Origin: Effusibacillus pohliae DSM 22757
GTDB lineage: Bacteria > Bacillota > Bacilli > Tumebacillales > Effusibacillaceae
Reading direction: 5' to 3'
NCBI RefSeq assembly: GCF_000376225.1
Contig: NZ_AQXL01000134.1
Location: forward strand, 1 to 64,000
DNA length: 64,000 bases
Part shown: positions 52,463-61,560 of the stretch, piece after piece
How positions within the stretch are numbered: position 1 is the first letter of the stretch
Layout of the letters: the number at the start of each line of letters is the position of its first letter
The notes under the pieces: generated by a model
What the model was told of the DNA's origin: nothing
Database searches by the model: none
The model's input: only the letters and a program-made list of their open reading frames with translations
Made by a program: the position numbers and the translations under genes

Positions 52463-52492
52463 ACCCGTCCGGTTGGACGGGTCTTTTTTTAT
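52463..52492 (+). terminator. Terminator between aroA and the 52571 gene
   Basis: ACCCGTCC (52463-52470) pairs exactly with GGACGGGT (52475-52482), then eight pyrimidines, mainly T. Confidence 0.85.
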
Positions 52493-52570
52493 TTTCATCG
52501 GGTCTTTCCACCGGACCTCGTTCATACAGATGATAGAAGAACTTGTCTTGTGCAGAAGAGGTGGGAGAAC

Positions 52571-53083
52571 GTGGTCAGCCGCAAACTGATCCTGCACGCA
52601 GTGTTCGCACAGTTGTTGATCTGCTGCTGGATCTTCCTGAAAATCGTCTGCTTGCCGTATATCATCTGGAAATTTCTCGGCGCGTCCCCAGCCGCGGCCC
52701 GCATCGGTGACCTGTTGGCGCTGCTGCTCGGCACATTCGCCGCACTCAGCATGGGAGCCGTCGGGTATTGGCATGCAGCCGGTTATCCGGCCGATCGTTC
52801 CCGCTTGCAAATCGCTGTCGGGGCGATGGGGTTCATTCATCTTCCGCTGTTTCTGTTTGTGATCTACAAATGGGGGTTTGGCAGCGCCTGGGATACCTAT
52901 TGGTCCGCCTATCTGTCCGGCTGGTTGTCGATCGTTACCCACCCAATGATTCTGGTCGGATTTTACGGAAAATGGGTCGATCTGATTGGGGCCGTCCTGT
53001 TGTGTGTGTGTTATCTAACGGGTGTCTGGATGTATTTTGACGAACTGAAAGATCTCAAAACCACCCGGATGCGAAGGGAATAA
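52571..53083 (+). CDS. Four-helix membrane protein of unknown function
   Basis: The 170-residue protein has four clear hydrophobic segments (about residues 8-28, 45-65, 75-95 and 125-150), short loops and a charged C terminus (DELKDLKTTRMRRE). I do not recognise a family. The GTG at 52571 has GAGGTGGGAG upstream. A much longer frame from 52301 crosses the terminator and is not credible. It stands between two terminators as a single-gene unit. Confidence 0.6.
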   Translation: MVSRKLILHAVFAQLLICCWIFLKIVCLPYIIWKFLGASPAAARIGDLLALLLGTFAALSMGAVGYWHAAGYPADRSRLQIAVGAMGFIHLPLFLFVIYKWGFGSAWDTYWSAYLSGWLSIVTHPMILVGFYGKWVDLIGAVLLCVCYLTGVWMYFDELKDLKTTRMRRE

Positions 53084-53101
53084 CAAGCGATCGGATTGGA
53101 A

Positions 53102-53127
53102 GGACCGCCGTGCGGCGGTTCTTTTCT
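53102..53127 (+). terminator. Terminator before the XPB gene
   Basis: GACCGCC and GGCGGTTC form a stem around GTGC, followed by TTTTC. Confidence 0.75.
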
Positions 53128-53225
53128 TGTTTGATCATGGACGATCAACTCGGCATTTTCCTTGATTAAAATTCCGTTCCGGACAAATACTAATTTTAGC
53201 CAATTTGCAGAAGGGTGAGGTACGC

Positions 53226-54893
53226 TTGGCAACCGGCAAACCGTTGATCGTGCAAAGCGACAGGACGCTGCTGCTGGAAGTGAACGACCCGACGTTCAAA
53301 ACGGTGCGGGATGCGATTCTGCCGTTTTCCGAACTGATCAAAAGCCCCGAACATGTGCATTCCTACCGAATCAGCCGCGTTTCCCTCTGGAACGCGTCCA
53401 CCTCGGGCCTGACGGCGGAATCGATTCTTGGCACGCTGCGGGCTTACAGCCGCTATCCGATTCCCTTGAACGTCCAGCAATTTATTGTGGAAGAAACGGA
53501 GAAGTACGGTCGTCTCGTGCTGAAAAAACGGAACCAAAAAGTGCTGTTGACGGGGGATCGGACGCTGCTAGCGGAACTCGGCCAGCATCCGGCAGTCAGT
53601 CAGATGATAGCGAAAGCGACCGGTGGAGGCTTGGAAGTGCCGGCCGCGATGCGGGGCGAAATCAAACGGGTGTTGGCGAAACTCGGCTACCCGGTGAAGG
53701 ATCTGGTGGGCTACAGCGAGGGGGCGCCGCTGCCGATCCGGCTGGGTCAATCGGACCAGCCGCCAGGCGGCTTTCGTTTGCGGCCGTATCAGGAGGAGGC
53801 GGTTCGCGCTTTTTTGGCGTCCGGCTCCGGAGTGATCGTGCTGCCTTGCGGTGCCGGCAAGACGGTGGTGGGATTGGCGGCGATGGCCGCCATCCGGGCG
53901 AATACGCTGATTCTTACGCCGAATGTGGCGGCCGTCCAGCAATGGATGCGGGAGATCGCCGATAAGTGCGAGGTTCCCGACGGTGCGCTGGGCGAATATA
54001 CCACTGACTGCAAGCAGGTGAAACCGATCACTGTCACCACCTACCAGATGCTGACCTACACGCGGAATGGCAGGTATCCGCATTACGAAAAATTGAACCA
54101 GGGCGGTTGGGGGCTAATCATCTACGACGAGGTGCACTTGCTGCCGGCCCCCGTGTTTCGGCTGACGGCGGAGCTGCAAAGCACGCGGCGGCTGGGCTTG
54201 ACCGCGACATTGGTGCGGGAAGACGGAGCGGAGGCAGAAGTCTTTTCGATGATCGGCCCGCGTGTCTTTGACATACCGTGGAAGCAGTTGGAGCAGCAAG
54301 GCTGGATTGCGGAAACCGCCTGTTATGAAATCGGTGTGCCGGCGGATGAGGCGACGCGCATTCGCTACCTGTCCTCGCCAGATCGGCAAAAATACCGGAT
54401 TGCGGCGGAAAATCCGCTGAAACTCCGGGTGATCCGATCGCTGTTGCGGTCGCATGCGGAGGATCGGGTACTGATCATCGGGCATTATGTGGAACAACTG
54501 AAACGGATTGCCCGCGACTTGAACGCCCCATTGATCACCGGGCAGACCGATTCGCGCAAGCGGGTAGCGTTGTTTCAACAATTTCGGGAAGGCGCCATCT
54601 CCGTATTGGTCGTGTCGAAAGTGGCGAACATCGCGATCGACCTGCCGAACGCAAACGTCGCGATCCAGGTGTCGGGATCGTTCGGCTCGCGGCAGGAAGA
54701 AGCGCAGCGGCTGGGAAGGCTGTTGCGCCCAAACGCCGATGGCCGACCCTCCCGCTTCTATTCGCTTGTCACCAAACAAACCTGCGAGCAGGAGCGGGCG
54801 CTGCACCGGCAGCTGTTCCTGGTGGAACAGGGCTACGAGTACAAAACGATTGACGCGGAAAAATGGTTGCGGCAAGGGGAGGATAACCGATGA
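53226..54893 (+). CDS. XPB/Rad25-type DNA helicase
   Basis: This is a superfamily 2 helicase of the bacterial XPB group, probably acting in DNA repair. The 555 residues have an N-terminal region with a damage-recognition-like part, RPYQEEAVRAF, Walker A CGAGKT near residue 209, DEVH near 300 and LTATLVREDG with the RED motif. C-terminal helicase motifs follow (VVSKVANIAIDLPNANVAIQ, EEAQRLGRLLRP). The TTG at 53226 is chosen because AAGGGTGAGG precedes it. It overlaps the next gene, its usual partner, by four bases. Confidence 0.9.
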   Translation: MATGKPLIVQSDRTLLLEVNDPTFKTVRDAILPFSELIKSPEHVHSYRISRVSLWNASTSGLTAESILGTLRAYSRYPIPLNVQQFIVEETEKYGRLVLKKRNQKVLLTGDRTLLAELGQHPAVSQMIAKATGGGLEVPAAMRGEIKRVLAKLGYPVKDLVGYSEGAPLPIRLGQSDQPPGGFRLRPYQEEAVRAFLASGSGVIVLPCGAGKTVVGLAAMAAIRANTLILTPNVAAVQQWMREIADKCEVPDGALGEYTTDCKQVKPITVTTYQMLTYTRNGRYPHYEKLNQGGWGLIIYDEVHLLPAPVFRLTAELQSTRRLGLTATLVREDGAEAEVFSMIGPRVFDIPWKQLEQQGWIAETACYEIGVPADEATRIRYLSSPDRQKYRIAAENPLKLRVIRSLLRSHAEDRVLIIGHYVEQLKRIARDLNAPLITGQTDSRKRVALFQQFREGAISVLVVSKVANIAIDLPNANVAIQVSGSFGSRQEEAQRLGRLLRPNADGRPSRFYSLVTKQTCEQERALHRQLFLVEQGYEYKTIDAEKWLRQGEDNR

Positions 54894-56278
54894 GGTTAAG
54901 CGAATGCCTGAATTCATCCGATATTGATACGCTCAGAAACATCGCCGAACGACACGGCTTCGACTGCCATCGCAGTTCGAAAAACTCGCTGATGCAGACG
55001 ATCATGGCCCATTTTCGCAACCGGACATTTATCCGTGAAACATTGGCCGGCCTAGACAGCCGCGCATACAGGGAAACGTTGCAGCAATTGACGTTGGACA
55101 GGCGGAAATCGTTCTCGCGGGAAGATCTGGCGGCCATCATCAAACGGGCGACGGGCGATGCGTCCGACCAGCATCAACGCCTGGTCAGCCAATTGCTGCG
55201 GGACGGTTGGCTCTACCGGCTGGGCAGCCAAGGGGGAAAAAGCGCTTACTACCTGCCGGAAGACCTGCTGCAGACAATGAAGGAGTACATCACAGAGGAG
55301 TTGCAGAAGCGGGTCGAGCAAATCGAGTCGCCGCCGGTTGTCTACCGGGACGACCAGTTGGCGATCGTCCGCGACGCGATGCAATTGATCGCTTTCATCA
55401 ACAACCACGATGTGAAAATCACGCAGGATGGCGTCATTTACAAACGGCAGCTGCTGCTTTTGCTGGACAGCATGGAAATCCGGGAAGACCTGCTCAACAC
55501 CGGCTGGCGGTTCGGGTACGGCAGGCGGTTTCACGACTATCCGGATCGGTTCGCCTTGATTTACGATTACTGTTACGGGCGTGGGCTGATCGAGGAGCTG
55601 GAAGAGGGATTGCTCGCGCTTACCGACAAGGTGGAACCGTGGTTGCGGCAGCCAGACAAGCAAAAATTGTACGATATGGTAAAATTTTGGCGATTGTTGT
55701 ACAGGCGGCCGATTCCCCGCCTCGCTTTGGCCGTCAGTACGATTGCTTCCGCCACCCGGAACCGCTGGACGACGAAAGAATCGGTCAACCAACTGATCTC
55801 TCCGTATGTGAACTGTTACTATTACGACAGTCAGCAGCAGGTGATGGAAATGCGGATTTATCAAATGCTGGTCTACCTCGGCCTGCTCTGGTTCGGCAAA
55901 TTGCCCGATGGCAGGGATGTCATGAGGCTGTCCGATCTGGGCCGGGAAATTTTGTTGGAAGAACTTCCGGCGGACGAACCGGAACCGGTTCTTGCCGATT
56001 CTGCACCGTTGATTGTACAGCCGAATTTTGACGTGTTGCTGCCGGCCTCCGAAGCGGGCAAACTGGCCTGGGAACTGAGCCAGTTCAGCGAACTGGTGCG
56101 GGCAGACATGATGCGGATTTACCGGCTGACGAAAGCGAGCGTCCGGCGTGGCCTGCAAAACGGCTGGTCCACAGACCGGATTCTCGGTTTTCTCGACCGC
56201 CATTCCGGCAATCTGCTTCCCCGCAATGTGAAACGGATGATCGAGCGGTGGAGCGAGGAGACAGTCCCCGGCCTCTAA
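54890..56278 (+). CDS. Helicase-associated protein paired with XPB (Helicase_C_3-like)
   Basis: The 462 residues are mostly helical with winged-helix-like repeats and a QPNFDVLLPASEAGKLAWEL stretch typical of the Helicase_C_3 domain that accompanies bacterial XPB. There is no ATPase motif. The four-base overlap with the helicase gene implies co-translation and probably a complex. No nuclease gene of the Bax1 type lies beside it. The role is inferred from the partner. Confidence 0.8.
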   Translation: MRLSECLNSSDIDTLRNIAERHGFDCHRSSKNSLMQTIMAHFRNRTFIRETLAGLDSRAYRETLQQLTLDRRKSFSREDLAAIIKRATGDASDQHQRLVSQLLRDGWLYRLGSQGGKSAYYLPEDLLQTMKEYITEELQKRVEQIESPPVVYRDDQLAIVRDAMQLIAFINNHDVKITQDGVIYKRQLLLLLDSMEIREDLLNTGWRFGYGRRFHDYPDRFALIYDYCYGRGLIEELEEGLLALTDKVEPWLRQPDKQKLYDMVKFWRLLYRRPIPRLALAVSTIASATRNRWTTKESVNQLISPYVNCYYYDSQQQVMEMRIYQMLVYLGLLWFGKLPDGRDVMRLSDLGREILLEELPADEPEPVLADSAPLIVQPNFDVLLPASEAGKLAWELSQFSELVRADMMRIYRLTKASVRRGLQNGWSTDRILGFLDRHSGNLLPRNVKRMIERWSEETVPGL

Positions 56279-56302
56279 CTGCATACAGCCAATCACAAGA
56301 CT

Positions 56303-56347
56303 ACGGAACCGGCAGACTGGCACACTGCCCGGTTCCGTCGTTTTTTT
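56303..56347 (+). terminator. Terminator after the XPB pair
   Basis: ACGGAACCGG (56303-56312) pairs with CCGGTTCCGT (56329-56338) and a run of seven T follows. The remaining 250 bases up to 56598 show nothing that I can support. Confidence 0.85.
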
Positions 56348-56598
56348 CCTGCGTTCCCCTCTAGGTTTCCGGCAGGTCCTTCTGGTAAAATAAAGATACG
56401 CCCCGTTTATCTGTGCAAGTTGCGGCGTCAAAATCTAAAATTTTGCAAAAACTTTATGGCGGAAAAAAAGGAAATCATCAGCGCCGTGCCGAATATAATG
56501 TTGCAAAGAATATTCCTACGATTCGGGGCAGGATTGAAGTTGCGGTTGTTGTTGCTGTCTATCTCTCATGTATTATTCTGTAAAAGGAGGGAACGGCG

Positions 56599-57144
56599 GT
56601 GGGCGAAGTTATCAACGGTGCGGAAAAGAAGTATTTTATCAAATGGTTTTTGGAGAAATACGAACTGCAGAACAGGGAAGCGGAGTGGCTGTTGCAGTAC
56701 ATTGCGTCAAACGACCACATTCTGGAACGCGTCCATTTTATTGACAATTTCAAGAATCTGCCGAAGACGATCCTGATTTCCACCAAATGCGTGCAGATGA
56801 CACCGTTCAAGTTTTATAAGAACCGGCGTGTTACCTCTGACGTGGAGAAAGCGTTTCTCGATATTCACAACAATCCGCATGAGGATATCTATATAGGACT
56901 TTTCTTCAAGGACAGGAGCGTTTCGCCCGAATATGCAGCGGTGTTGGAAACCAATCCGCAGGAAGAAGCGAAGGAAACGGACGCGCTGGTCAGCCTGCAA
57001 GCCGAGCTGATCCTCGATCAGGCGGTCAAAATCTATCGGCTGTCGAAGCTCTACGAACAGATCGACCGGGCGTTGGATGCACGAGATAAGGAGCAGTTTC
57101 TGAAACTGACAAACGAATTGAAGCAAATCGAAGAACTGGGCTAA
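56599..57144 (+). CDS. ypiB: UPF0302 family protein YpiB/ReoY
   Basis: The 181 residues match the YpiB type: YFIKWFLEKYELQNREAEWL, RVHFIDNFKNLPKTILISTK and a helical C-terminal half with LYEQIDRALDARDKE. Homologues in Listeria (ReoY) help ClpCP to degrade MurA and so limit peptidoglycan synthesis; the same role is possible here. The GTG start follows AAAGGAGGG. ypiF and qcrABC come next, as in B. subtilis. Confidence 0.9.
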   Translation: MGEVINGAEKKYFIKWFLEKYELQNREAEWLLQYIASNDHILERVHFIDNFKNLPKTILISTKCVQMTPFKFYKNRRVTSDVEKAFLDIHNNPHEDIYIGLFFKDRSVSPEYAAVLETNPQEEAKETDALVSLQAELILDQAVKIYRLSKLYEQIDRALDARDKEQFLKLTNELKQIEELG

Positions 57145-57160
57145 GCCCGGTTCTTTTTTG
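57133..57160 (+). terminator. Terminator overlapping the end of ypiB
   Basis: GAACTGGGC (57133-57141) pairs with GCCCGGTTC (57145-57153), with a T-run after it. The stop codon lies in the loop. Confidence 0.85.
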
Positions 57161-57201
57161 TATAATAAGCGAAGCACAACGTACAGCCGGGAGGAAACGA
57201 G

Positions 57202-57663
57202 ATGCGTTTGGTTGAATTGTCAGTCGAAAAATTTGCGGAACTGAAACCGTACGTAGACACGCTGCTGCTTCCTGTCTGCGCCGTCGGCAGCGAACAAGCA
57301 GGTGAGCCATTCGCGCGAGACCTGCTGTGGGTTCGCCAGATCGCTGCTGAGATCGAGCGGCGGCTCACCGGCAGGGTGTTTTTGTTGCCGGAAGCGGTTC
57401 ACACAACCGGACAAGCCGGCGAGTCCGGCATGCCGCAGAATGTGTTGGCCGATTACTTGTATCACCTGCTGCTTCCCTACAAAGAGCGGGGACTGACCAA
57501 GCTTGTGCTGCTGCATTCAGCGGACACTTCCGGCGACGCAATCGCAAAAGCATGGGATCAACTGGAACAGCAGGGATTTCAGGTGCTGGCGTTGCTTGCA
57601 GAGCCGGACGAGGCGACCGCGGACGCGTTGGTCCAGCAGATTATCCCGCTCTGGAGCCGGTAA
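57202..57663 (+). CDS. ypiF: DUF2487 family protein YpiF
   Basis: The 153-residue soluble protein has the DUF2487 pattern: a LDTLLLPVCAVGSEQ-like opening, LLLPYKERGLTKLVLLHSAD in the middle and a short helical end. The family has no known function. It is constantly found between ypiB and the qcr genes in bacilli, the same as here. The ATG follows GGGAGG. Confidence 0.85.
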   Translation: MRLVELSVEKFAELKPYVDTLLLPVCAVGSEQAGEPFARDLLWVRQIAAEIERRLTGRVFLLPEAVHTTGQAGESGMPQNVLADYLYHLLLPYKERGLTKLVLLHSADTSGDAIAKAWDQLEQQGFQVLALLAEPDEATADALVQQIIPLWSR

Positions 57664-57785
57664 AATCGACATTTTTGTGAACAAGCTCAAGAGAGGAATG
57701 ACGGCGTTTTCAAAATTTGGGTATACTGCTAGTAGAGTTGCCACGGTGGCACGGCGGACGCTTGAGAAATTTAGCACAAGTTGGC

Positions 57786-57814
57786 TTGACACTCTATAGG
57801 GCAGGCTGTAAGAT
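57786..57814 (+). promoter_or_regulatory. Sigma-A promoter of qcrABC
   Basis: TTGACA (57786-57791), 17 bases and TAAGAT (57809-57814), 81 bases before qcrA. Confidence 0.7.
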
Positions 57815-57895
57815 GAATACGTACATTTCAGGGTGTCGAAACGGCTCGAACCAGACGAATCATTTTTTTTGTCCGAAGGCAGGGAGGTTACCAGG

Positions 57896-58435
57896 ATGAG
57901 TGATGAACGAAAAGGCAAAGACGGACTCACCCGCCGCCAATTTTTGACCTATGCGCTGGGCGGGACCGGTGCTTTTATGACAGCATCGATCGTGGCTCCG
58001 TTGATTCCGTTTACCGTCGACCCGTTGAAGCGGGCGGGCGAAGCGAACTTTGTCGAAGTGGGAAAAGAGACGGATTTCTCGAGCGATCTGCCGAAGAAGG
58101 TGGAATTCACCGTCCATAAAAAAGACGGCTGGTACGAATCGGACGCCAAGCTGAGCGCCTGGATCATCAAGCGGGAAGACGGCAAATGGCTGGCGATGTC
58201 CCCGATCTGCACCCATCTCGGTTGCCAGGTGAACGGCTCGACAGATACGGCAGGAAATCCTGTGCCGCCGAAAGATGGCGAATGGTTCTTCCATTGTCCG
58301 TGCCATGATTCGGTGTTTGACAAGTATGGCCGGCCGAAACCGGGGGTTCCGGCGACCCGTCCGCTCGACGTGTTTGAGGTTAAGATCGAGGGCGGCAAGG
58401 TGCTGCTCGGGCCGAAAAGCGAACGAAAGGCATAG
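57896..58435 (+). CDS. qcrA: Menaquinol:cytochrome c reductase Rieske subunit
   Basis: QcrA carries the 2Fe-2S centre that takes electrons from menaquinol. The 179 residues start with a charged stretch and RRQFLTYALGGTGAF, a Tat-like signal anchor. The Rieske boxes CTHLGC (near residue 105) and CPCHDS (near 131) supply the two Cys and two His ligands. The ATG at 57896 follows GGGAGG; the frame is open to 57833. qcrB and qcrC follow in order. Confidence 0.96.
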   Translation: MSDERKGKDGLTRRQFLTYALGGTGAFMTASIVAPLIPFTVDPLKRAGEANFVEVGKETDFSSDLPKKVEFTVHKKDGWYESDAKLSAWIIKREDGKWLAMSPICTHLGCQVNGSTDTAGNPVPPKDGEWFFHCPCHDSVFDKYGRPKPGVPATRPLDVFEVKIEGGKVLLGPKSERKA

Positions 58436-58455
58436 GAACAGGAGGGGTCTGACAG

Positions 58456-59127
58456 ATGCTGAAAAAGACATACGATTGGATCGACGAACGGTTGGGCGTG
58501 ACCCCGATCTGGCGGGACATCGCGGACCACGAGGTTCCGGCACACGTCAATCCGGCGAACAAGATGTCCGCATTCATTTATTGCTTTGGCGGTTTGACCT
58601 TTTTGATTATCACTACGCAAATCATCTCCGGCATGTTTCTGGCGATGTACTATGTACCGGACATCATCAATGCTTACAAGTCTGTGAAATATATCACGGA
58701 TGAAGTGATGCTCGGCAACATCGTCCGCGGCATGCACTTCTGGGGTGCCAGTCTTGTCATCATCATGATGTTCTTGCATATGCTGCGCGTGTTTTTCACC
58801 GGTTCTTACAAAGCCCCGCGCGAATTGAACTGGGTGGTTGGCGTTCTGATTTTCATGGTTGTGATGGGATTCGGCTTCACCGGGTACCTGCTGCCGTGGG
58901 ACCAGAAAGCGTACTGGGCGACGGCGGTCGGTGCGAAAATCGCCGGTTCCGTTCCTTTCATCGGGAAGTATATTCAGATTTTGCTGATAGGCGGAGCGGA
59001 TCTGGGCGCGACGACATTGACCCGATTCTTCGCGATCCACGTGTTCTTCTTGCCTGCAGCCCTCCTTGTGCTGTTGGGATTGCATTTCTTTATGATCCGG
59101 AAGCAAGGTATCTCGGGTCCGCTATAA
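58456..59127 (+). CDS. qcrB: Menaquinol:cytochrome c reductase cytochrome b subunit
   Basis: QcrB is the b6-type membrane subunit with the haems near the quinol sites. The 223 residues form four helices, with GGLTFLIITTQIISGMFLAMYY, a His-containing RGMHFWGASLVIIMMFLHML and FTGYLLPWDQKAYWATAVG. The ligand His residues sit on helices 2 and 4 (FAIHVFFLPAALL, LGLHFF). It is the short b6 type, with the rest of cytochrome b carried by QcrC. Confidence 0.97.
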   Translation: MLKKTYDWIDERLGVTPIWRDIADHEVPAHVNPANKMSAFIYCFGGLTFLIITTQIISGMFLAMYYVPDIINAYKSVKYITDEVMLGNIVRGMHFWGASLVIIMMFLHMLRVFFTGSYKAPRELNWVVGVLIFMVVMGFGFTGYLLPWDQKAYWATAVGAKIAGSVPFIGKYIQILLIGGADLGATTLTRFFAIHVFFLPAALLVLLGLHFFMIRKQGISGPL

Positions 59128-59169
59128 GAATCCGATTTTCCCGACAAATTCAAAGGAGGTTGCTCTTCA

Positions 59170-59919
59170 ATGGCTGGTCATGACAAAGAACGAATTCCCG
59201 GCGTACCCCGTTACCGTCGCCCGAAGGACATGCCGCATGACGGGACGGAGCCGTTTTTTCCAAACTTTTTGCTGAAAGAATGGATCGTCGGTTCGGTCGT
59301 GCTCGTCGCTTTCATCATCTGGATCATCTTTAACCCGGTTGAGTTGCAGTCGGTGGCCGACCCGACCGACACGTCGTTCATTCCGGTTCCCGACTGGTAT
59401 TTCCTGTTCCTTTACCAGCTCCTGAAATACATCCCGGGGGATTATATCTGGTTGGGGACCGTCGTGATTCCGCTGATTGCCACGCTGCTGCTGATGCTTG
59501 CTCCCTGGCTGGACCGGCGGAAAGCCCGTCATCCTTTCAAGCGTCCGATCGCTACCTGGTCGATGGTGCTTGCGATCGTTTTCATGGGCTGGCTTACATA
59601 TGAAGCTCATACTCAGCATGAGGCGGCGCTCGCCAAGAACCCGCCGAAGAAGAAGGTGGAGCTGCCGAAAGACACGGCGATCGTCGATCAGAACGATCCG
59701 ATGTACAAACAGTTCTCGCAAACATGTGCTGCCTGCCACGGTGCTGACCTGAAAGGCCAAGTCGGTCCGGCTCTGCTTGGTGTCGGGAACAAATACTCGG
59801 CCGAACAGATCGAAGAGATCATCAAAAACGGGAAACCAGGCGGCATGCCTCCCGGTCTGCTGCAGGGAGACCAAGCGAAGAAAATGGCCGAATGGCTGGC
59901 GAAACAAAAGCAGAAGTAA
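59170..59919 (+). CDS. qcrC: Menaquinol:cytochrome c reductase subunit IV/cytochrome c fusion
   Basis: QcrC joins a subunit-IV-like part (about residues 1-155, three helices, FIPVPDWYFLFLYQLLKYIP) to a C-terminal cytochrome c domain. The haem-binding CAACH is near residue 186, and a Met ligand is likely in KPGGMPPGLL. The fused form is typical of Bacillus-type complexes. An AAAGGAGG site precedes the ATG. Confidence 0.96.
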   Translation: MAGHDKERIPGVPRYRRPKDMPHDGTEPFFPNFLLKEWIVGSVVLVAFIIWIIFNPVELQSVADPTDTSFIPVPDWYFLFLYQLLKYIPGDYIWLGTVVIPLIATLLLMLAPWLDRRKARHPFKRPIATWSMVLAIVFMGWLTYEAHTQHEAALAKNPPKKKVELPKDTAIVDQNDPMYKQFSQTCAACHGADLKGQVGPALLGVGNKYSAEQIEEIIKNGKPGGMPPGLLQGDQAKKMAEWLAKQKQK

Positions 59920-59928
59920 CAAGACAAA

Positions 59929-59956
59929 AAACTGGCCCGCGATGGCCAGTTTTTTG
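59929..59956 (+). terminator. Terminator after qcrABC
   Basis: AAACTGGCC (59929-59937) pairs exactly with GGCCAGTTT (59944-59952), with T residues behind. Confidence 0.9.
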
Positions 59957-60007
59957 CTTGCTGGCGAGCGTTTTTCATGTTGAACCGTGACGGAGGGAGG
60001 ACGGGAG

Positions 60008-60595
60008 ATGATCGTTTTGCGGTACCTGCGTGATTTGTTCGTTGACAGGCGTTTCTTATGGATGTTGTTTTGGATCAATTTGCTGGGGACGGTATACGGC
60101 TATTACTGGTACAGAAACCAGTTGTTGAACACGCCGCCGCTGTTGTGGCCATTTGTGCCCGATTCGCCGACATCCTCTTTGTTTTTCACGATCGTCATTC
60201 TGTTGTGGCTGTTTCGCAGATCATCTCCGGTGCTGGAGATGATGGCGGTGATGACTTCCTTCAAGTACGGGGTCTGGTGTGTGGCCGTTCTGTTGCTTTA
60301 CGGAGTGGCGGACCGGTTCATTGCACCTGCCAACATCATGCTGATTTTGTTGCATGCCGGGATGGCGGTCGAAGTGCTGCTTTACCGGTTCGCTTACCGG
60401 TTCCGGCCGCACCATGTGTGGTGGGGGGCGGCGTGGCTTTTGCTGAACGATTTGTTCGACTATGGGTTTGGCGTGCATCCCTACCTGGAGGATGACCGGT
60501 TTGTGCCGGAAATCGCCGTCTTCACCGTACTGCTGAGTCTGTTTACGATCGCGCTGGCACTGTGGATGTGCATGAAGCGGCCGCCCGTTTCGTAA
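60008..60595 (+). CDS. ypjA: DUF1405 membrane protein (YpjA type)
   Basis: The 195-residue protein has about five or six membrane segments and the DUF1405 features WINLLGTVYGYYWYRNQL, VPDSPTSSLFF and LLYRFAYRFRPHHVWWGAAW. Its function is unknown. The gene follows qcrC in B. subtilis too (ypjA), which supports the assignment. The ATG at 60008 has GGAGGACGGGAG upstream; the frame starts at 59987. Confidence 0.88.
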   Translation: MIVLRYLRDLFVDRRFLWMLFWINLLGTVYGYYWYRNQLLNTPPLLWPFVPDSPTSSLFFTIVILLWLFRRSSPVLEMMAVMTSFKYGVWCVAVLLLYGVADRFIAPANIMLILLHAGMAVEVLLYRFAYRFRPHHVWWGAAWLLLNDLFDYGFGVHPYLEDDRFVPEIAVFTVLLSLFTIALALWMCMKRPPVS

Positions 60596-60624
60596 CAGTC
60601 AGATCATCTTTTGCGTAAAAACAA

Positions 60625-60664
60625 CAGCCGATCGGCGGCAGCATGCTGCCGGTCGGCTGCTTTT
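60625..60664. terminator. Bidirectional terminator between ypjA and the YitT gene
   Basis: CAGCCGA...GGCAG and CTGCCGGTCGGCTG form a long stem. TTTT follows on the plus strand and a T-rich run (TTGTTTTTACG) on the minus strand. It serves two convergent genes. Confidence 0.75.
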
Positions 60665-60711
60665 CAGATTGGCGTGGGTTTTTCGTTCTCAGGGCCGCTC
60701 CGCAGCTTGTC

Positions 60712-61560
60712 CTACTCCGGTTGTTTGACCAGCGGCGAGAAGCCTTCGCCCAATACGTCGTGCACATCGGTGACGATTACAAACGCCTGCGGATCGATGT
60801 CGTGCACGATCTGCTGCACCTTGATGATTTCTTCCCGGGAGACGACGCAATAGAGCACCTCTTTGTCCTGGCCTGTGTAGCCGCCGCGGCCTTTCAGCAG
60901 GGTGGTGCCCCGTTCCAGTTGATCGTGGATCGCCTTGGCGATCTCGTGCGTCCTGTCGGAAATAATCATCGCCGATTTGCTGGTGGCCACCCCCTCGATC
61001 ACCACATCGATCACTTTCGCCGCGATAAACAGGGCGACCAGCGAGTACATCGCGATCATCATGCCTTGCAGCACGGCGATGATCGATATCACCAGGATGT
61101 CGATCGCAAACAGGGTGCGGCCGATGGAATAGCCCCATTTGTAGTTGACAATCCGGGCGATGATGTCCGAACCGCCGGTGGTGGCGCCAGATCGGAAAAT
61201 CAGTCCGAGGCCGATCCCGTTCACCACGCCGCCGTAAAGGGCGGCGAGCAGTTTGTCGTTTGGCAAGGGGGGCGTGATATTCTCGGGAATCACGAGCGAA
61301 AACAGCGATACCAGCGCAACCCCGGCGAACGTTTTGACAAGAAAGCGGCGTCCGAACATGCGGTACCCGATATAAAACAACGGGACGTTCAGCAGCAGGA
61401 AGGAATAGCCGAATTTTAAATGAAACGCGTACAGGAGCAGCAGCGAGATGCCGAAAAAACCGCCTTCCGCCAACTGATTTTGGATGATGAAGTTGTTGAT
61501 CCCAAACGATAGAATGGCGGAGCCCGCCAGAATGCTGATCCAGTTTTTCAGTTCACGCAT
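60712..61560 (-). CDS. YitT family membrane protein
   Basis: The 282 residues have about five membrane helices (GGFFGISLLLLYAFHLKFGY, GLIFRSGATTGGSDIIARI). A C-terminal DUF2179 soluble domain follows (SDRTHEIAKAIHDQLERGTT, GYTGQDKEVLYCVVSR). Such proteins are common in Firmicutes and their role is unknown. The ATG at 61560 with GGAAAGGAATC upstream is clear; a longer frame to 61797 lies inside the DedA gene. It overlaps the upstream DedA gene by eight bases. Confidence 0.9.
   Translation of the reverse strand: MRELKNWISILAGSAILSFGINNFIIQNQLAEGGFFGISLLLLYAFHLKFGYSFLLLNVPLFYIGYRMFGRRFLVKTFAGVALVSLFSLVIPENITPPLPNDKLLAALYGGVVNGIGLGLIFRSGATTGGSDIIARIVNYKWGYSIGRTLFAIDILVISIIAVLQGMMIAMYSLVALFIAAKVIDVVIEGVATSKSAMIISDRTHEIAKAIHDQLERGTTLLKGRGGYTGQDKEVLYCVVSREEIIKVQQIVHDIDPQAFVIVTDVHDVLGEGFSPLVKQPE

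Noticed and set aside
52301-52570. A 90-codon upstream extension of the four-helix membrane protein
   Set aside because: It would run through two hairpins, one a strong terminator, and begins inside aroA.
56453-56598. A short open frame before ypiB
   Set aside because: It has no ribosome site and reads into ypiB in another frame. No second copy or family supports it.
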